A stretch of 64,000 bases of DNA from Psychrobacter sp. JCM 18902 (GCF_904846615.1 NZ_CAJHBK010000001.1:1798001-1862000); one strand, 5' to 3'; counted from the stretch's first letter, positions 46,301 through 57,320 are shown. A program made the numbers and translations. Notes: generated from the letters alone by a model not told the origin.

Positions 46301-46810
46301 TGCCCTAATCCATGATAGGAATAACCACGATATTTATACTCCTTTTTTGTGTTACTCACAAAAACTGATTTCAGATAATCGTAACCAATTATGATGCGCT
46401 GTTGAACACTCATACCTAGCCACGCTGATTGCTAAAATGGCTGTAGATAAATTATATAGTCAAAGAAACATAAAACCGATACGATTGTATTATGGTGCTA
46501 CTGGTACAAATTTTACTTGCTTGCTGTATTCACAGAGGCTGCGAAAATTTTATCCCAGCAGCACTGTAGCGATTTAAAAATACTTTGACTATAGATTGGC
46601 AGTAACGGTAATATTTACGTTCTAAAGAGGTTTTGTGAGGTTGGATTAGATAAAAAATGATTATTGTGAGGGTTGCATAGTGGCATTTCTACATAGCGAC
46701 ATTTCTACATGGCTACATTTTTGGATAGTTGCAGTGCAAACATATGCTCTAGTAGGGTCATTAGTCTATAGGTTGGCGTATTTATGAGCGCTATATCCCA
46801 ATAATCATCT
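46301..46810. other. 510-bp intergenic region upstream of ktrB
   Basis: It contains the ktrB promoter region, a weak match to the GGGTCTGTTGAACATTC end (46397-46412), the second TATAGTCA element (46455-46593), and a short tandem run of ACATTTCTACAT-like units (46683-46722). No gene is recognised. Confidence 0.5.
46455..46593. mobile_element. MITE-like element, family 2, copy 2
   Basis: A 139-bp element beginning TATAGTCAAAGAAACATAAA and ending, read inward, TATAGTCAAAGTATTTTTAA followed by ATCGCTAC. Same ends as 7421-7528 with a different internal section, so either a family with variable centres or two remnants of a longer element. Confidence 0.7.
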
Positions 46811-47752
46811 TTACGTAGTTTCTGTCGATGTGGTCGCCATTTTCACCCCGCCCCATGTCACCAAACCAACGCCCAGTGCGATCAATGAAGCACCCAAAAA
46901 CAGCCCTTCTGGCGGCATCTCACCCTGCAAAAAAATAGCCACTGGCACACCGACAATTGCACCAACCGAGCCTAATAAACTTAATAAAACAGGACCACCG
47001 GTTTTTTGTAGTAAAAACAACAATAAGAATTGACCTGCAAATACGGCGGCTTGTATGCCAATCAAACCTAGCGGCACCAAGTCTAGCGGCATATCAACTG
47101 AAAAATTAGGCAATACACTAAATGACAGCAGCAACAGCGACGCCGCGATTAGCATACCTGGCGCGAGTGCACTAGGCGACGCTTTATCAGGCCAGCGTAA
47201 GGTGCGATATATATTACCAATAGCCAGTAATACTGGACCGCAAAGCGCGATCAAAATCCAAAAAGTACTGGCGTCTGGCGTCGAAAACTTACGCGCTGCC
47301 AATACTCCTGCGCCAAGAAGCGCCGCGGCCACACCCAAAGCGCGGACGATATTAAATCGCTCCATCCTCAGTGCCAATGCGCCAAGATAAGTCAGCAATG
47401 GTGGAAGCGAGATAATGAGCGCGACGAAACCTGCACCCACATGTGGAATAGCAGAAAACAGTAGTAAATTAGAACCTGCAACACTGATGAGCGCGGCCAC
47501 AAAATAGTATTCAAAGCTACGCGCATTTAAGGGAGGTAATTCGTGCCGTATGAAGGCAACGATCAATAAAATAGCAGCAGCGCCCGTGATGGACCAAAAG
47601 AGAAATGCCAGTGGTGTAATACCTATCTCACCAGCATATTTTGCCAAATTGGTAGAAATACCAATCAGACCTCCTCCGCCTAACAAGCAAGCAAAAGGGA
47701 TGAGCCATGTGCTGGTGTTGCGAGAAGCTTGCTGTTCTGAAGACTCACTCAT
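46811..47752 (-). CDS. EamA/DMT-family transporter
   Basis: A 313-residue membrane protein with ten predicted helices in two EamA repeats, drug/metabolite transporter superfamily. Substrate is unknown. Its ATG overlaps the stop region of the upstream amine oxidase gene by eight bases, so the two are translationally coupled; it may export or import an amine or the oxidised product. Confidence 0.83.
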   Translation of the reverse strand: MSESSEQQASRNTSTWLIPFACLLGGGGLIGISTNLAKYAGEIGITPLAFLFWSITGAAAILLIVAFIRHELPPLNARSFEYYFVAALISVAGSNLLLFSAIPHVGAGFVALIISLPPLLTYLGALALRMERFNIVRALGVAAALLGAGVLAARKFSTPDASTFWILIALCGPVLLAIGNIYRTLRWPDKASPSALAPGMLIAASLLLLSFSVLPNFSVDMPLDLVPLGLIGIQAAVFAGQFLLLFLLQKTGGPVLLSLLGSVGAIVGVPVAIFLQGEMPPEGLFLGASLIALGVGLVTWGGVKMATTSTETT

Positions 47753-48941
47753 CAACTATCCTATTGGATGGTGACGCTGATGACGATACCGCATCAGACA
47801 AACCTAAATCTAAACCTTGTACTGCCTTATGTGCTGCGTCAATAGCACCAGCAATATAACCGGGGAATGACTCTGACCATTCACTAGCGCTGCCCGTTAG
47901 GCAGTCTTGCCATACCCCTCTATTTGGCTTGGCGTTCGGTGCGACAGCATGTTGACCTGAGCCACTGGCATCAGCAGGCGTCGCGGTCAATGAATCTTGC
48001 GCCCAGTCTTTCAAATATTCAGCCGTTGGCGTCTCTGCCTGTGCGCCAAATAAACGTACCAACTGCGCGCGGCAATGGGCTTTTAGCTCTGTTTCTGAGA
48101 CGCTTTGACGGACGTGAGCAGGAACACCAAAGAAGCCAAACAATGCACCTTCGCCCTCTACCAATGAAGCATCATGAATCTCAGTAAGTGGCCCTATTGC
48201 ACTTCGCGCTGACCCTGATAATCCTTGATTGCGCCAAAAGGGTGAATCATAAACCGCCACATATTTGGCATGTGGCGCCATCCATGTCGCGGTCTCTTGC
48301 CATTCTGTTATCAACGGCTGTGGTAAAGCAGGTTCAAACTTGATGTTACTCGCCGCCAAACGAGGCGGTAGCGCAAGGAGCACATGTTGCGCGTGATAAG
48401 TAGTTATTTGACCAGCTGTCATCTGTTCAGCGCTGTATTCGCTCTCTATGTCGATATAGTGATCAGTCTTGATTACACGTTTTACAATTTGCCCCGTGAT
48501 AATGCGCGTAGGATTTAAACGCGCATACAGAGCATCAATGAGCGATGCCATACCACCGACGAGGCGCATAGACGGTGGCGAGCTTTGATAGCCTTGGGTA
48601 CGGATAGGCAGCTCATTGGCAGCACGTTCAACCATCATGTCGCCGTCCTCGAACTGCGCAAAACGTGGTAAATTCAACATTTCAATAAGGCTGCTCAACT
48701 GCGGCTGATACTCTAGCCAAAACCACGATGGCCCTAAGTCGAAGCCATCGTTTGATTTTTCATTATCGACACTTTGATTACTAGCATTCTGATCTACTGA
48801 TGATTTCGCAACAGCGATGCGCCCGCCCAATCTATCACGCGCCTCAAGCAATATATAATCGATGCCTCGTTGCTCTAACAAAAACGCTGCATATAAGCCA
48901 CTCAAGCCACCACCGATAATTGCAATAGGTAGGTTTTGCAT
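47745..48941 (-). CDS. FAD-dependent amine oxidase
   Basis: A 398-residue flavoprotein: dinucleotide-binding motif IIGGGLSGLYAAFLLEQRG (8-26) and EARDRLGGR, with the amine-oxidase core to the C-terminal GYIAGAIDAAHKAV. It likely oxidises a mono- or polyamine; the exact substrate is unknown. No signal peptide. SD GGAA. It overlaps the EamA gene downstream. Confidence 0.85.
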   Translation of the reverse strand: MQNLPIAIIGGGLSGLYAAFLLEQRGIDYILLEARDRLGGRIAVAKSSVDQNASNQSVDNEKSNDGFDLGPSWFWLEYQPQLSSLIEMLNLPRFAQFEDGDMMVERAANELPIRTQGYQSSPPSMRLVGGMASLIDALYARLNPTRIITGQIVKRVIKTDHYIDIESEYSAEQMTAGQITTYHAQHVLLALPPRLAASNIKFEPALPQPLITEWQETATWMAPHAKYVAVYDSPFWRNQGLSGSARSAIGPLTEIHDASLVEGEGALFGFFGVPAHVRQSVSETELKAHCRAQLVRLFGAQAETPTAEYLKDWAQDSLTATPADASGSGQHAVAPNAKPNRGVWQDCLTGSASEWSESFPGYIAGAIDAAHKAVQGLDLGLSDAVSSSASPSNRIVDE

Positions 48942-48983
48942 AACAAATCATTCCTGCTTAGTTGAAGCTATTCAGTATTGAGA

Positions 48984-49406
48984 TTATTCAGCCAACAACT
49001 TGGTAAGCAGCTCGTCTATCTCAACCTTAAACTCTTTATCTTCAATCTTATTAGCCGTGATTTTGGCATTTTGTAGACTGGTGATGGCAGCGGCTTTTTC
49101 GCCCATTTCCATCTGTAACACTGCCATAGAAAAAGCAATCGACGACAGATGATCTTTTGAATTGATCGCAGTCGCTTTGGCTAAGGCCTTGTCATAAATA
49201 ACTAAGGCTTCGTCTAAATCTTCGGTAAAGTCAGCCAATGTTTCCCACTGTTCTGGATGGTCTTTATCGGTGTTTTCATTATCATTACAAATGGCTTCTA
49301 ATTCGGCATAAAACCCATCAAATGCTGCTTGATTGCCTATACGATCAGCTTCCAATAACTCTTCAGCTAAGGTATAAATTGCTTTATAAATTTTGGTATT
49401 AATCAT
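48984..49406 (-). CDS. Small all-helical protein, TPR-like
   Basis: A 140-residue acidic protein predicted almost wholly helical, with a loose tetratricopeptide-like pattern (DEALVIYDKALAKATAINSK, SIAFSMAVLQMEMGEKAAAI). No catalytic motif. Family not recognised by name. It is upstream of the amine oxidase gene on the same strand with a 42-bp gap. SD AAGG at moderate spacing. Confidence 0.65.
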   Translation of the reverse strand: MINTKIYKAIYTLAEELLEADRIGNQAAFDGFYAELEAICNDNENTDKDHPEQWETLADFTEDLDEALVIYDKALAKATAINSKDHLSSIAFSMAVLQMEMGEKAAAITSLQNAKITANKIEDKEFKVEIDELLTKLLAE

Positions 49407-49537
49407 TGCTCATAACCTTTTATGAATTAGGATCTATGGTACTTGTTTTTCAGCCAATAGTACTTGGCGAATATTACTTGGTAAACAGTGCTTAGCTGGG
49501 ATTATAACGCAATTCCACTAGCCAAAATGACTGACAC

Positions 49538-49574
49538 AAAAAAAGGATGCGATAGTCGATATCACACCCTTTTT
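49538..49574 (-). terminator. Imperfect terminator after the DsrE-like lipoprotein gene
   Basis: Long stem with a few mismatches (GGATGCGATA opposite TATCACACCC) flanked by seven A and five T. On the reverse strand it ends the gene that stops at 49607. Confidence 0.65.
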
Positions 49575-49606
49575 ATTCATCAAACTACTAATTGTTTTTT
49601 ATCTGC

Positions 49607-50092
49607 CTAAAAGCTCATTATTTTGGTGGTTTGATCGACCATTAACGCCCCGATGTCAGCAGGATCAGCCGCACTCACGCCGTCAATCAGTGCCGATTGG
49701 TCAATACCCTTACCCGGTAGATAAAGTGCACAAACCTCAACCTTGGTATTGGTATTCTTCATGACCATTTGCATCAAACCCTGTGGGCTCATATTTTTAG
49801 GCGGTTGCGCTGTGGTCACACTTTTGGGTGCGTCACGGAGTGCCATATCACCGGCTGGACCGCAGAGTAACACTCGAATATTGGCACCTTGCTGTGCGGA
49901 TTGCATAGTTAGCACCATCGACATGAGCTGCACTTGAGCATCGTCTGATGTCACATTAATCAACACCGATGGCGTCGGTTTTTTATTATCTGGAATGACG
50001 TCACTCTTTTGTGACATAGCATTGGTCGCTGTACAGCCAACCATCAGTGAGGCGGCGCTTATAGCAAGTGCAGTAGCAACTATCCGTTTCAT
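49607..50092 (-). CDS. DsrE-like periplasmic lipoprotein
   Basis: A 161-residue lipoprotein (SLMVGC, Cys 19) whose mature part has the DsrE/DsrF-like alpha/beta pattern: SVLINVTSDD, NIRVLLCGPAGDMAL, and VEVCALYLPGKG with conserved Cys. DsrE-type folds handle sulfur or serve as scaffolds; this lipid-anchored form is uncharacterised. The start at 50092 has GGAG six bases away; ATGs at 50095 and 50104 are alternatives. Confidence 0.75.
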   Translation of the reverse strand: MKRIVATALAISAASLMVGCTATNAMSQKSDVIPDNKKPTPSVLINVTSDDAQVQLMSMVLTMQSAQQGANIRVLLCGPAGDMALRDAPKSVTTAQPPKNMSPQGLMQMVMKNTNTKVEVCALYLPGKGIDQSALIDGVSAADPADIGALMVDQTTKIMSF

Positions 50093-50212
50093 CATCTTCT
50101 CCATTTATCAACAATCATTAAAATCATCGTCATTAAACTATACACTAAAATATATTAATAAAATGTATAATATTATTTATGATAAGAAAGTTATGATAAG
50201 AAATACAATCTG

Positions 50213-50230
50213 TGGCGTGTCCTCATTTTG
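50213..50230. repeat. Short MITE family 1 end fragment
   Basis: GGCGTGTCCTCATTTTGA matches the left end of family 1. No right end is found. It lies just downstream of the YgjP-like gene. Confidence 0.45.
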
Positions 50231-50255
50231 AGAAGAAAAGAATACAGCACTGCGA

Positions 50256-50747
50256 TCAACTCAATTCGCGCCAGTGCAACCACAACCGCGTATCAAGCTC
50301 AAACTGATGATACTCAGGCTCCATATGACAGCATAATTGATAAAACGCTTTGTTGTGCTCATGCTCTTTAAAATGCGCCAACTCATGCACGACAATCATG
50401 CGCAGAAACTCAGGCGGTGCTTCTTGAAATAAGCTCGCTACCGTGATGCTGTTATGCGATTTTAGCTTACTGCCCTGTATGCGAGACTGGGTGGTATGAA
50501 TACCTAGCGCATGTTTGAGAACCGTTAATTTACTGCTATAGCTGACATTCGATAACTGTCCCACTTTGCGCATATATTGGTTTTTTATCTCATTGATATA
50601 CTGATAAAGCGCCTTATCACTTTTTATTTGGTGCTGAGTGGGATACTTTTTTTCTAGATATGCGCCTAATTTACCATCGCTAATCAGCAATGCCGCTTGG
50701 GTCTGAACTTGCTCAGAATAATGAGCGATGTACTTTAATGTGGTCAC
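50256..50747 (-). CDS. YgjP-like zinc metallopeptidase (PF01863 type)
   Basis: A 163-residue zincin-type protein with HELAHFKEHEHNKAFYQL, an HExxH zinc motif followed by a third His (HNKAF). This is the YgjP/M48-like signature. The start is GTG at 50747 with AAGGA eight bases upstream. It probably cleaves or processes protein, but targets of this family are unknown. Monocistronic. Confidence 0.82.
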   Translation of the reverse strand: MTTLKYIAHYSEQVQTQAALLISDGKLGAYLEKKYPTQHQIKSDKALYQYINEIKNQYMRKVGQLSNVSYSSKLTVLKHALGIHTTQSRIQGSKLKSHNSITVASLFQEAPPEFLRMIVVHELAHFKEHEHNKAFYQLCCHMEPEYHQFELDTRLWLHWRELS

Positions 50748-50836
50748 AAACTTATCCTTTGCTAATATTTCGAAACTGATAACCCGAAACGTATCTTTAT
50801 ATATTTTACCCTATATCTACTTATTTTATTTTTCAT

Positions 50837-50877
50837 AAAACAACCCCATAAGCTGCATTCAACTTATGGGGTTGTTT
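50837..50877 (-). terminator. Terminator after betT
   Basis: 14-bp perfect stem AACAACCCCATAAG / CTTATGGGGTTGTT with a ten-base loop, 61 bp past the betT stop. The T tract on the reverse strand is short (TTTTATG), so efficiency is uncertain. Confidence 0.7.
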
Positions 50878-50937
50878 GTTACGATGTTTTTACTTAAGTG
50901 TTTTTACTTAAATATTCAGGACGCGTTGATAAATCAA

Positions 50938-52983
50938 TTAACGCTCTAAATGTAGATACTGCAAATGGCGCTCGTACTGATTTAAGATATCGACCAACAC
51001 TTGCTCTTTGGAGTAACCTACCAAGTCATACTCTTGTGAGCCTTCACTTAAGAACACTTCCGCACGATAATAGTACTCTGCATTCTTAGTTGATGTGCTC
51101 AATGTAAAGTTAGGACGCTCCGCTTTAATCAAATTCACTTCATAAATAAAGTCGTCTTCATCACCGTGTCCAACCCGTAATTTTAGACCATCTATTTGAC
51201 CGCTACTCTCATCCATGCCTTTATCTATATCTTGTCCGATATGTTCAGGGTTACGGATGTCCAAAGAGGTTTTTAGACCGCCTGCCGCAAATTCTTTTTC
51301 AACTTCCGTCATGGCAGGTCTAACCACATTTTGTAAAAAGCGTTCAACTTGTGCATGTCTAGGGAAACTGACAATACGTTGCAAGCGTGCTTTCCAGCTC
51401 TTACCACTATCAAGCACATTAGCCGTACCAATCGTACTGGCTTTGCGTTTATTGCCTTCTTCTTTTAATGATCTCCACATCGACACCATATAGAGTACAA
51501 GAATGAGCGAGAATGGCAAACCTGCAATGACAGATACTGACTGCAATGACGCAAAGCCACCTGCAAATAATAATCCTAAAGTGATAAGACCCGTTGCTGC
51601 TGCCCAAAACAGGCGCAACCAAACAGGAGCATCAGTGTCATTGGTCATGCCGCGTGAGCTCAAGTTCGCTAATACTAAAGCACCCGAATCCGCTGAGGTC
51701 ACAAAGAATACTAAACCAATGACCACACCAGCGAATGATAAAACGTCACTGTAAGGAAAATACTCAAACAAGGCAAACATACCCATGGCGGCGTCATTAA
51801 CAGCGATTTCACCAAGCTCAGTGGCACCATTAGCAACCAAATCTATCGCTGAATTACCAAAGATAGAGAACCAGGCAAAAATGAAACCAAGCGGAATAAA
51901 CATCACACCAAAGACAAACTCACGCAAGGTACGACCACGGCTAATACGTGCGATAAATAGACCAACAAACGGTGCCCAAGCGACCCACCATGCCCAGAAA
52001 AAAATTGTCCAGCCTGATTTCCAGTCGGCACCAGCAGTACCGTCATAGGCATATACATCAAAAGTTTTAAAGAGAATGGTTTGGAAATATTGACCGATAT
52101 TTTGGGTAAAGGTATTCAGCAAATACACCGTATTACCCATCACCAATATGGCGATTAATAGTAATATCGACGATAGCATATTAAATTCAGATAAGCGGCG
52201 GACGCCCTTTTCCACACCTGTCATCGCCGAAATAGCTGCAGCAGCAACGACACCTACAATAATAAGCGTCTGGACTGTTTTGCTAGATTCAATACCGAAA
52301 ACATGGGTCAATCCAGCATTGGCTTGCAATACGCCGATGCCTAAGCTGGTCGCAATACCCATCAAGGTACAAACAACACCAAAGGTATCAATACCATCGC
52401 CAAGCCAGCCTTTGATCAAGCGCTCGCCAAAGATAGGCGTCAGTGGTGAACGCAGCGCCAATGGCATGTTTTTACGATACGCAAAGTACGCCAATGCCAT
52501 ACCGATTAAGGCATAAATACCCCAACCATGTAGCCCCCAATGTAAAAAAGTTTGCGCAAGTGCTTCACGCATGGCTTCTGCACTGGCAGGCTCCAGCCCC
52601 GTATGCGGCGTCAAATAATGCATCAATGGCTCAGAGGCACCAAAAAACAATAAATCAATGCCGATACCCGCGGAGAACAGCATCGCCGCCCATGCTAGGA
52701 AAGGAAACTGGGCTTTTTCGTGGTCTTGCCCAAGCTTGATGTCGCCGTATTTAGAAAAACCAACAAATAGTGCAAATATACTATAAGCGGCAACCACCAG
52801 CATGTAATACCAGCCAAAACTCTCTGATACCCATGCCATGCTTGAGCTTAATAATGTCTCACTATAATCTGGAAACGCAATCGTCCAGATAATTAATAAA
52901 ATAGAAATAATAGCTGAACCTAAAAAAACCGTCTTGTTTAGAGTCAGGGGTTTCGTCGCATCTTTTGATGGCGAGCTGTACAT
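50938..52983 (-). CDS. betT: Choline transporter BetT, BCCT family
   Basis: A 681-residue transporter with twelve membrane segments and the BCCT signature (TIFFWAWWVAWAPFVGLFIA). A long C-terminal cytosolic tail (about 150 residues), as in osmosensing BetT proteins, is present. It imports choline with protons for oxidation by BetA and BetB. The ATG at 52983 follows GAGGT; the longer frame from 53112 has no family similarity. It is downstream of betA on the same strand, separated by a terminator. Confidence 0.92.
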   Translation of the reverse strand: MYSSPSKDATKPLTLNKTVFLGSAIISILLIIWTIAFPDYSETLLSSSMAWVSESFGWYYMLVVAAYSIFALFVGFSKYGDIKLGQDHEKAQFPFLAWAAMLFSAGIGIDLLFFGASEPLMHYLTPHTGLEPASAEAMREALAQTFLHWGLHGWGIYALIGMALAYFAYRKNMPLALRSPLTPIFGERLIKGWLGDGIDTFGVVCTLMGIATSLGIGVLQANAGLTHVFGIESSKTVQTLIIVGVVAAAAISAMTGVEKGVRRLSEFNMLSSILLLIAILVMGNTVYLLNTFTQNIGQYFQTILFKTFDVYAYDGTAGADWKSGWTIFFWAWWVAWAPFVGLFIARISRGRTLREFVFGVMFIPLGFIFAWFSIFGNSAIDLVANGATELGEIAVNDAAMGMFALFEYFPYSDVLSFAGVVIGLVFFVTSADSGALVLANLSSRGMTNDTDAPVWLRLFWAAATGLITLGLLFAGGFASLQSVSVIAGLPFSLILVLYMVSMWRSLKEEGNKRKASTIGTANVLDSGKSWKARLQRIVSFPRHAQVERFLQNVVRPAMTEVEKEFAAGGLKTSLDIRNPEHIGQDIDKGMDESSGQIDGLKLRVGHGDEDDFIYEVNLIKAERPNFTLSTSTKNAEYYYRAEVFLSEGSQEYDLVGYSKEQVLVDILNQYERHLQYLHLER

Positions 52984-53162
52984 AAAAGACCTCAATAGGT
53001 AAATTAAACAGGGTCTGATATTGATTTGTCCGTCATAACTTAATGACTGTATGACGCACAAAGCAGTACCAATAAATGAAAACTGCGATGTAAATAAAAA
53101 TTTAAATGACAATCAAAGGCAGCCACAACAGTATTAAAAATACTTAATACATTAGCGCTGAT

Positions 53163-53192
53163 GAAAAAGACCTTTGCGTGGAAAGGTCTTCT
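53163..53192 (-). terminator. Terminator between betA and betT
   Basis: Stem AAGACCTTT / AAAGGTCTT with a short GCGTGG-type loop, flanked on the reverse-strand 3' side by five T. It ends the betIBA transcript, so betT has its own promoter. Confidence 0.8.
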
Positions 53193-53240
53193 TATTGGAA
53201 TTGCTTATATATTTCATTGCCTAATAGCTCATATAGCTCT

Positions 53241-54941
53241 TTAGACAGTAGAGTGGTAAGCGCGCATCGGCTCAGTTCTAAGCGGTGCACCATTGGCAAC
53301 GTAATAATCTACGGTCGAGCGTGGTAGCTGCTTGCCGCGCATCTTATCGACGATTTTTTCGGCAAGCATAATGGTGGTGGCGTTTAGATTGCCACTGATG
53401 ATATTTGGCATAATCGACGCATCAACGACGCGCAAGCCATCGATGCCGTGTACGAGTCCTTCGCCATTGACGACTGAATCATTACCTTCACCCATCGCAC
53501 AGGTACACGACGGATGATAAGCCGTTTCGCTATGATTACGGACATATTCGTCTAGCTGCGCATCAGTCACCAAATCATCGGTTGGCGCAATGGCGCGACC
53601 ACGATAAGGATCGAGCGCTGGCTGATGCATAATTTCACGGGTGATACGCATTGCCGCACGGAACTCGTGCCAGTCTTGGTCGTGAGACATATAGTTAAAT
53701 AAGATACTCGGATGCGCGCTTGGGTCTTTTGAGGTCAGCTTGACGCGACCACGACTTGGCGAGCGCAATGAGCCCACATGCGCTTGGAAACTGTGCGACT
53801 TCACGGCACTACGACCATCGTAGCGCACTGCTAATGGCAAGAAGTGGTACTGGATATTAGGATGGGTAAACTTCTCATCGGTACGAATAAAACCGCCACC
53901 TTCGAACTGGTTAGAAGCCCCAAGCCCTGTACCATTGAATAACCATTCCGCGCCAATCGCTGGCTTATTCCACCATTTATTGGCAGGCGCAATCGACACT
54001 GGCAGCTTACATTCATACTGCATATACAGCTCTAGATGATCTTGTAGGTTATTACCAACGCCGGATAAATCCAGTATTTCTGTCACACCCAAATCTTTGA
54101 GCCATTGACCAGGACCAATACCAGAGCGCTGCAACAGTTGCGGCGAGGCAATAGCACCCGATGAAACAATCACTTCACGAGACGCATGAAAGTTCTTAGT
54201 CTGACCTTGATGCTCGACTTTGACACCGACAGCACGTTTGCCTTCGAATAAAATAACATCAGTAAGCGCACCCGTTAAAATGGTGATATTGCTACGTGGT
54301 TTGGCACGGTCGAGATAACCACGAGCCGTTGAGGCACGGCGACCATTGGGCGTGACGAAACGATCCATTGGCCCAAAACCTTCTTGTTGATAGCCGTTTA
54401 GGTCTTCGGTACGCGGATAGCCCGCTTGCACGCCCGCTTCAATCATGGCTTGAAACAGCGGATTAACCCCAGGCTTTGAGGTGGTCATCTCAACAGGACC
54501 GCCCACACCGTGATAGTCATTTTCGCCAGCGTCACAATTTTCTAACTTTTTGAAATACGGTAGGCAGTCCGAATACGTCCAATCTTCTAGGCCTTTTATT
54601 TTTGCCCAATCGTCAAAATCTAAAGCATTACCACGGATATAGCACATGCCATTAATTAGTGATGAGCCGCCAAGCCCTTTGCCGCGACCACAGTCCATGA
54701 TGCGATTATTCATATAAGGCTCAGGGTCGGTTTTATAACCCCAGTTATAAGTCGTTCCTTGTAACGGCATCGCGAGTGCCGCTGGCATCTGCGTGCGAAA
54801 GTCTAAGCGATGGTCCGGACGACCCGCCTCTAACAGCAACACCTTAATGTTGGCATCTTCGGTCAAGCGTGTAGCCAGCACATTTCCTGCTGAGCCTGCG
54901 CCGACGATGATGTAGTCATATTCAGGTGTGGTTGATGTCAT
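53241..54941 (-). CDS. betA: Choline dehydrogenase BetA
   Basis: A 566-residue GMC-family flavoenzyme that oxidises choline to betaine aldehyde at the membrane. FAD motif [19 protein letters not shown] (7-25), [14 protein letters not shown] and the active-site region [14 protein letters not shown] are present. The ATG at 54941 follows GGAGCG; the longer frame adds 11 residues. It is 119 bp after betB. Confidence 0.95.
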   Translation of the reverse strand: MTSTTPEYDYIIVGAGSAGNVLATRLTEDANIKVLLLEAGRPDHRLDFRTQMPAALAMPLQGTTYNWGYKTDPEPYMNNRIMDCGRGKGLGGSSLINGMCYIRGNALDFDDWAKIKGLEDWTYSDCLPYFKKLENCDAGENDYHGVGGPVEMTTSKPGVNPLFQAMIEAGVQAGYPRTEDLNGYQQEGFGPMDRFVTPNGRRASTARGYLDRAKPRSNITILTGALTDVILFEGKRAVGVKVEHQGQTKNFHASREVIVSSGAIASPQLLQRSGIGPGQWLKDLGVTEILDLSGVGNNLQDHLELYMQYECKLPVSIAPANKWWNKPAIGAEWLFNGTGLGASNQFEGGGFIRTDEKFTHPNIQYHFLPLAVRYDGRSAVKSHSFQAHVGSLRSPSRGRVKLTSKDPSAHPSILFNYMSHDQDWHEFRAAMRITREIMHQPALDPYRGRAIAPTDDLVTDAQLDEYVRNHSETAYHPSCTCAMGEGNDSVVNGEGLVHGIDGLRVVDASIMPNIISGNLNATTIMLAEKIVDKMRGKQLPRSTVDYYVANGAPLRTEPMRAYHSTV

Positions 54942-55060
54942 AAAACGCTCCATAATATTAAAAAAATCCATCATTTCATATCAGTAAGGTGGTGCCAAAA
55001 GGACAAATTATCCTTAATACGCCAACCTTACTGTTTTAAAAATTTTTACCGTACAACTGC

Positions 55061-56575
55061 TTAAAATACCGATTCAAACGCGCCCAATTCGACTTGGATA
55101 GATTTAGTTTGAGTATAATGCTCAAGAGCTTCAATACCGTTTTCACGACCAATACCCGAATGCTTATAACCGCCAACTGGCATTTGCGCAGCTGACTCGC
55201 CCCACGTATTTAACCAGCAAATACCGGCTTCAATCTGCGCAATCACGCGATGCGCGCGTGTTAGATCCGCAGTCACAACTCCTGCAGCCAAACCATACTC
55301 GGTATCATTGGCGCGGCGAATCACTTCTTCTTCAGTCTCATAAGTCAATATCGACATCACTGGACCAAAGATTTCTTCGCGCACGATGGTCATATCGTCG
55401 CTGCAATCCGTAAACACAGTCGGTGCGACGAATGCGCCATTTGCCAATTTGCCTGTTGTGATACGTTCACCACCCGTCAATAGACGTGCACCGCTAGCCT
55501 TACCTTGCTCGATATAACCAAGCACTCTTTCCATATGTGGGAAGCTGACCAATGGACCCATATTAATATTTTCGTCCATCGGATCGCCCAATTTAATACG
55601 CTCGACACGCAATAATATGGCTTCTTCAAACTTGGCTTGTAAGGCATTAGGGATAAACACGCGCGTGCCATTGGTACAGACTTGACCACTGCTATAGAAG
55701 TTCGCCATCATCGCAATATCAGCGGCGGTATCGATGTCCGCATCATCAAATATAATCAAGGGCGACTTACCGCCAAGCTCCAAGGTCACGTCTTTGAGCG
55801 ACGAAGATGCGGCACTTGCCATCACTTTTTTACCCGTTGGTACGCCGCCCGTAAACGATACCTTTGCGATATCAGGATGCTGAGTTAACGCTTCACCGAC
55901 TTTATAATCGCCTTGCACAACGTTAAAGACGCCATCTGGCAGACCCGCTTCTGTCAATATTTCTGCCAGTTTTAGCGCAGTTAGAGGCGTGATTTCAGAA
56001 GGTTTAAAAATCATCGCATTCCCAGTGGCTAAAGCTGGTGCTGCTTTCCACATCGCGATTTGAATCGGATAGTTCCACGCGCCGATACCTGCGACGACGC
56101 CGAGCGGCTCGCGGCGAGTATAGACAAAGCTAGTATCACGCAATGGAATCTGACGACCTTCAATCATCGGCGCAAGCCCTGCGTAATACTCAACGACATC
56201 AGTACCAGTCACGATATCGACATATTTGGTTTCAGAGAGCGCTTTGCCCGTGTCTTTAGTTTCAAGTAACGCGAGTACATCGTTGCGCTCACGTAATATC
56301 GCAACCGCCTTTAACAATATACGACTGCGTTCAACCGCGGTCATCGCCGCCCAAACTTTTTGACCTTTTTGTGCTGCTTTTACCGCTTCATTAATCTGCT
56401 CACTGGTCGTTTGCTGAACGGTAGTTAACACTTCACCCGTGGCTGGATTGATGTCTTCAAAGGTGGTTAATGAGTCATCGACAGCCAAATAACAGCCATT
56501 AATATAAGCGGTTTGAACCTTCTCTAAATTAATGATGTCTGTTAAGTTGCTTAGGTCTGTTTTTGAATCTGTCAT
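55061..56575 (-). CDS. betB: Betaine aldehyde dehydrogenase BetB
   Basis: A 504-residue NAD(P)-dependent aldehyde dehydrogenase. Catalytic features are [14 protein letters not shown] (general-base Glu) and [10 protein letters not shown] (nucleophilic Cys), with substrate-site [14 protein letters not shown]. It oxidises betaine aldehyde to glycine betaine, an osmoprotectant. Strong SD AGGAG. It is 171 bp after betI on the same strand. Confidence 0.95.
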   Translation of the reverse strand: MTDSKTDLSNLTDIINLEKVQTAYINGCYLAVDDSLTTFEDINPATGEVLTTVQQTTSEQINEAVKAAQKGQKVWAAMTAVERSRILLKAVAILRERNDVLALLETKDTGKALSETKYVDIVTGTDVVEYYAGLAPMIEGRQIPLRDTSFVYTRREPLGVVAGIGAWNYPIQIAMWKAAPALATGNAMIFKPSEITPLTALKLAEILTEAGLPDGVFNVVQGDYKVGEALTQHPDIAKVSFTGGVPTGKKVMASAASSSLKDVTLELGGKSPLIIFDDADIDTAADIAMMANFYSSGQVCTNGTRVFIPNALQAKFEEAILLRVERIKLGDPMDENINMGPLVSFPHMERVLGYIEQGKASGARLLTGGERITTGKLANGAFVAPTVFTDCSDDMTIVREEIFGPVMSILTYETEEEVIRRANDTEYGLAAGVVTADLTRAHRVIAQIEAGICWLNTWGESAAQMPVGGYKHSGIGRENGIEALEHYTQTKSIQVELGAFESVF

Positions 56576-56746
56576 GCGGTGCTCCTATTAACGACTGGCA
56601 AAAGCCTTATAAACAAGCTAATGCTAAATAATGTCGTCATGGGTTAAATGTTTAAAATGAATTTATATAGCCTATTGCTACAAGCCTGTCTTTCTATGCT
56701 TTTTTAATAAAAAAGCTTATTTAATCAATCATTTGAGAACAGCGTT

Positions 56747-57313
56747 TTACTCATTCTCAGGTTGCGTCATTTTTATCAAACGCTTATGAATAGAGGTCTT
56801 ATCTGAGATACTAATCCCTGAAAAATCAGAGAGCCAAATACCATCAGCCACCAGACGCACCATACATAATGTTTCGGTATTGTCGGTTGCTTGATGTTTC
56901 TTTAATTGTGCATTTGCCCACTTGGCCCACAACTCACGTAACTCGCTATCGCCTAGCATCAATGCATATAAGGTTGCTTGACTATCGAGCTCTTCCTGCC
57001 CCTTTTCGCCTAAGCTAATCGTGGCATTGATATAAGCACGAGTAAAAGAGCCGTAACGCACAGGGTCTTCTGCCATGGCTTGATTGACTTCTGCCTCAAA
57101 TCTAGCCATCGCATCATGAAACACTTCAAGGATGAGTGCATTTTTAGTGGTGAAATGATGCATCACCCCGCCTTTGGTCACCCCGACCGCATCAGCGACC
57201 GCCTGAAAGGTCACTTTTGATAAGCCCTGCTCTAACGTGATTCGCGCTGCCTGATCTAGTAGCGCACGACGGACAACTTCGGGCTGTTTTTTACGTTTGT
57301 AAGCGTTTTCCAT
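56747..57313 (-). CDS. betI: TetR-family regulator BetI
   Basis: A 188-residue TetR repressor: N-terminal helix-turn-helix (about 12-58; ALLDQAARITLEQGLSKVTF, GVTKGGVMHHF) and a C-terminal ligand domain. Position upstream of betBA makes BetI, the choline-relieved repressor, the best call, though divergent TetR proteins with other ligands cannot be excluded. The ATG at 57319 is also possible; it lies one base from the SMR stop (TGATATG), so the two genes are coupled. Palindromes upstream of the SMR gene may be its operators. Confidence 0.8.
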   Translation of the reverse strand: MENAYKRKKQPEVVRRALLDQAARITLEQGLSKVTFQAVADAVGVTKGGVMHHFTTKNALILEVFHDAMARFEAEVNQAMAEDPVRYGSFTRAYINATISLGEKGQEELDSQATLYALMLGDSELRELWAKWANAQLKKHQATDNTETLCMVRLVADGIWLSDFSGISISDKTSIHKRLIKMTQPENE

Positions 57314-57320
57314 TTCCATA

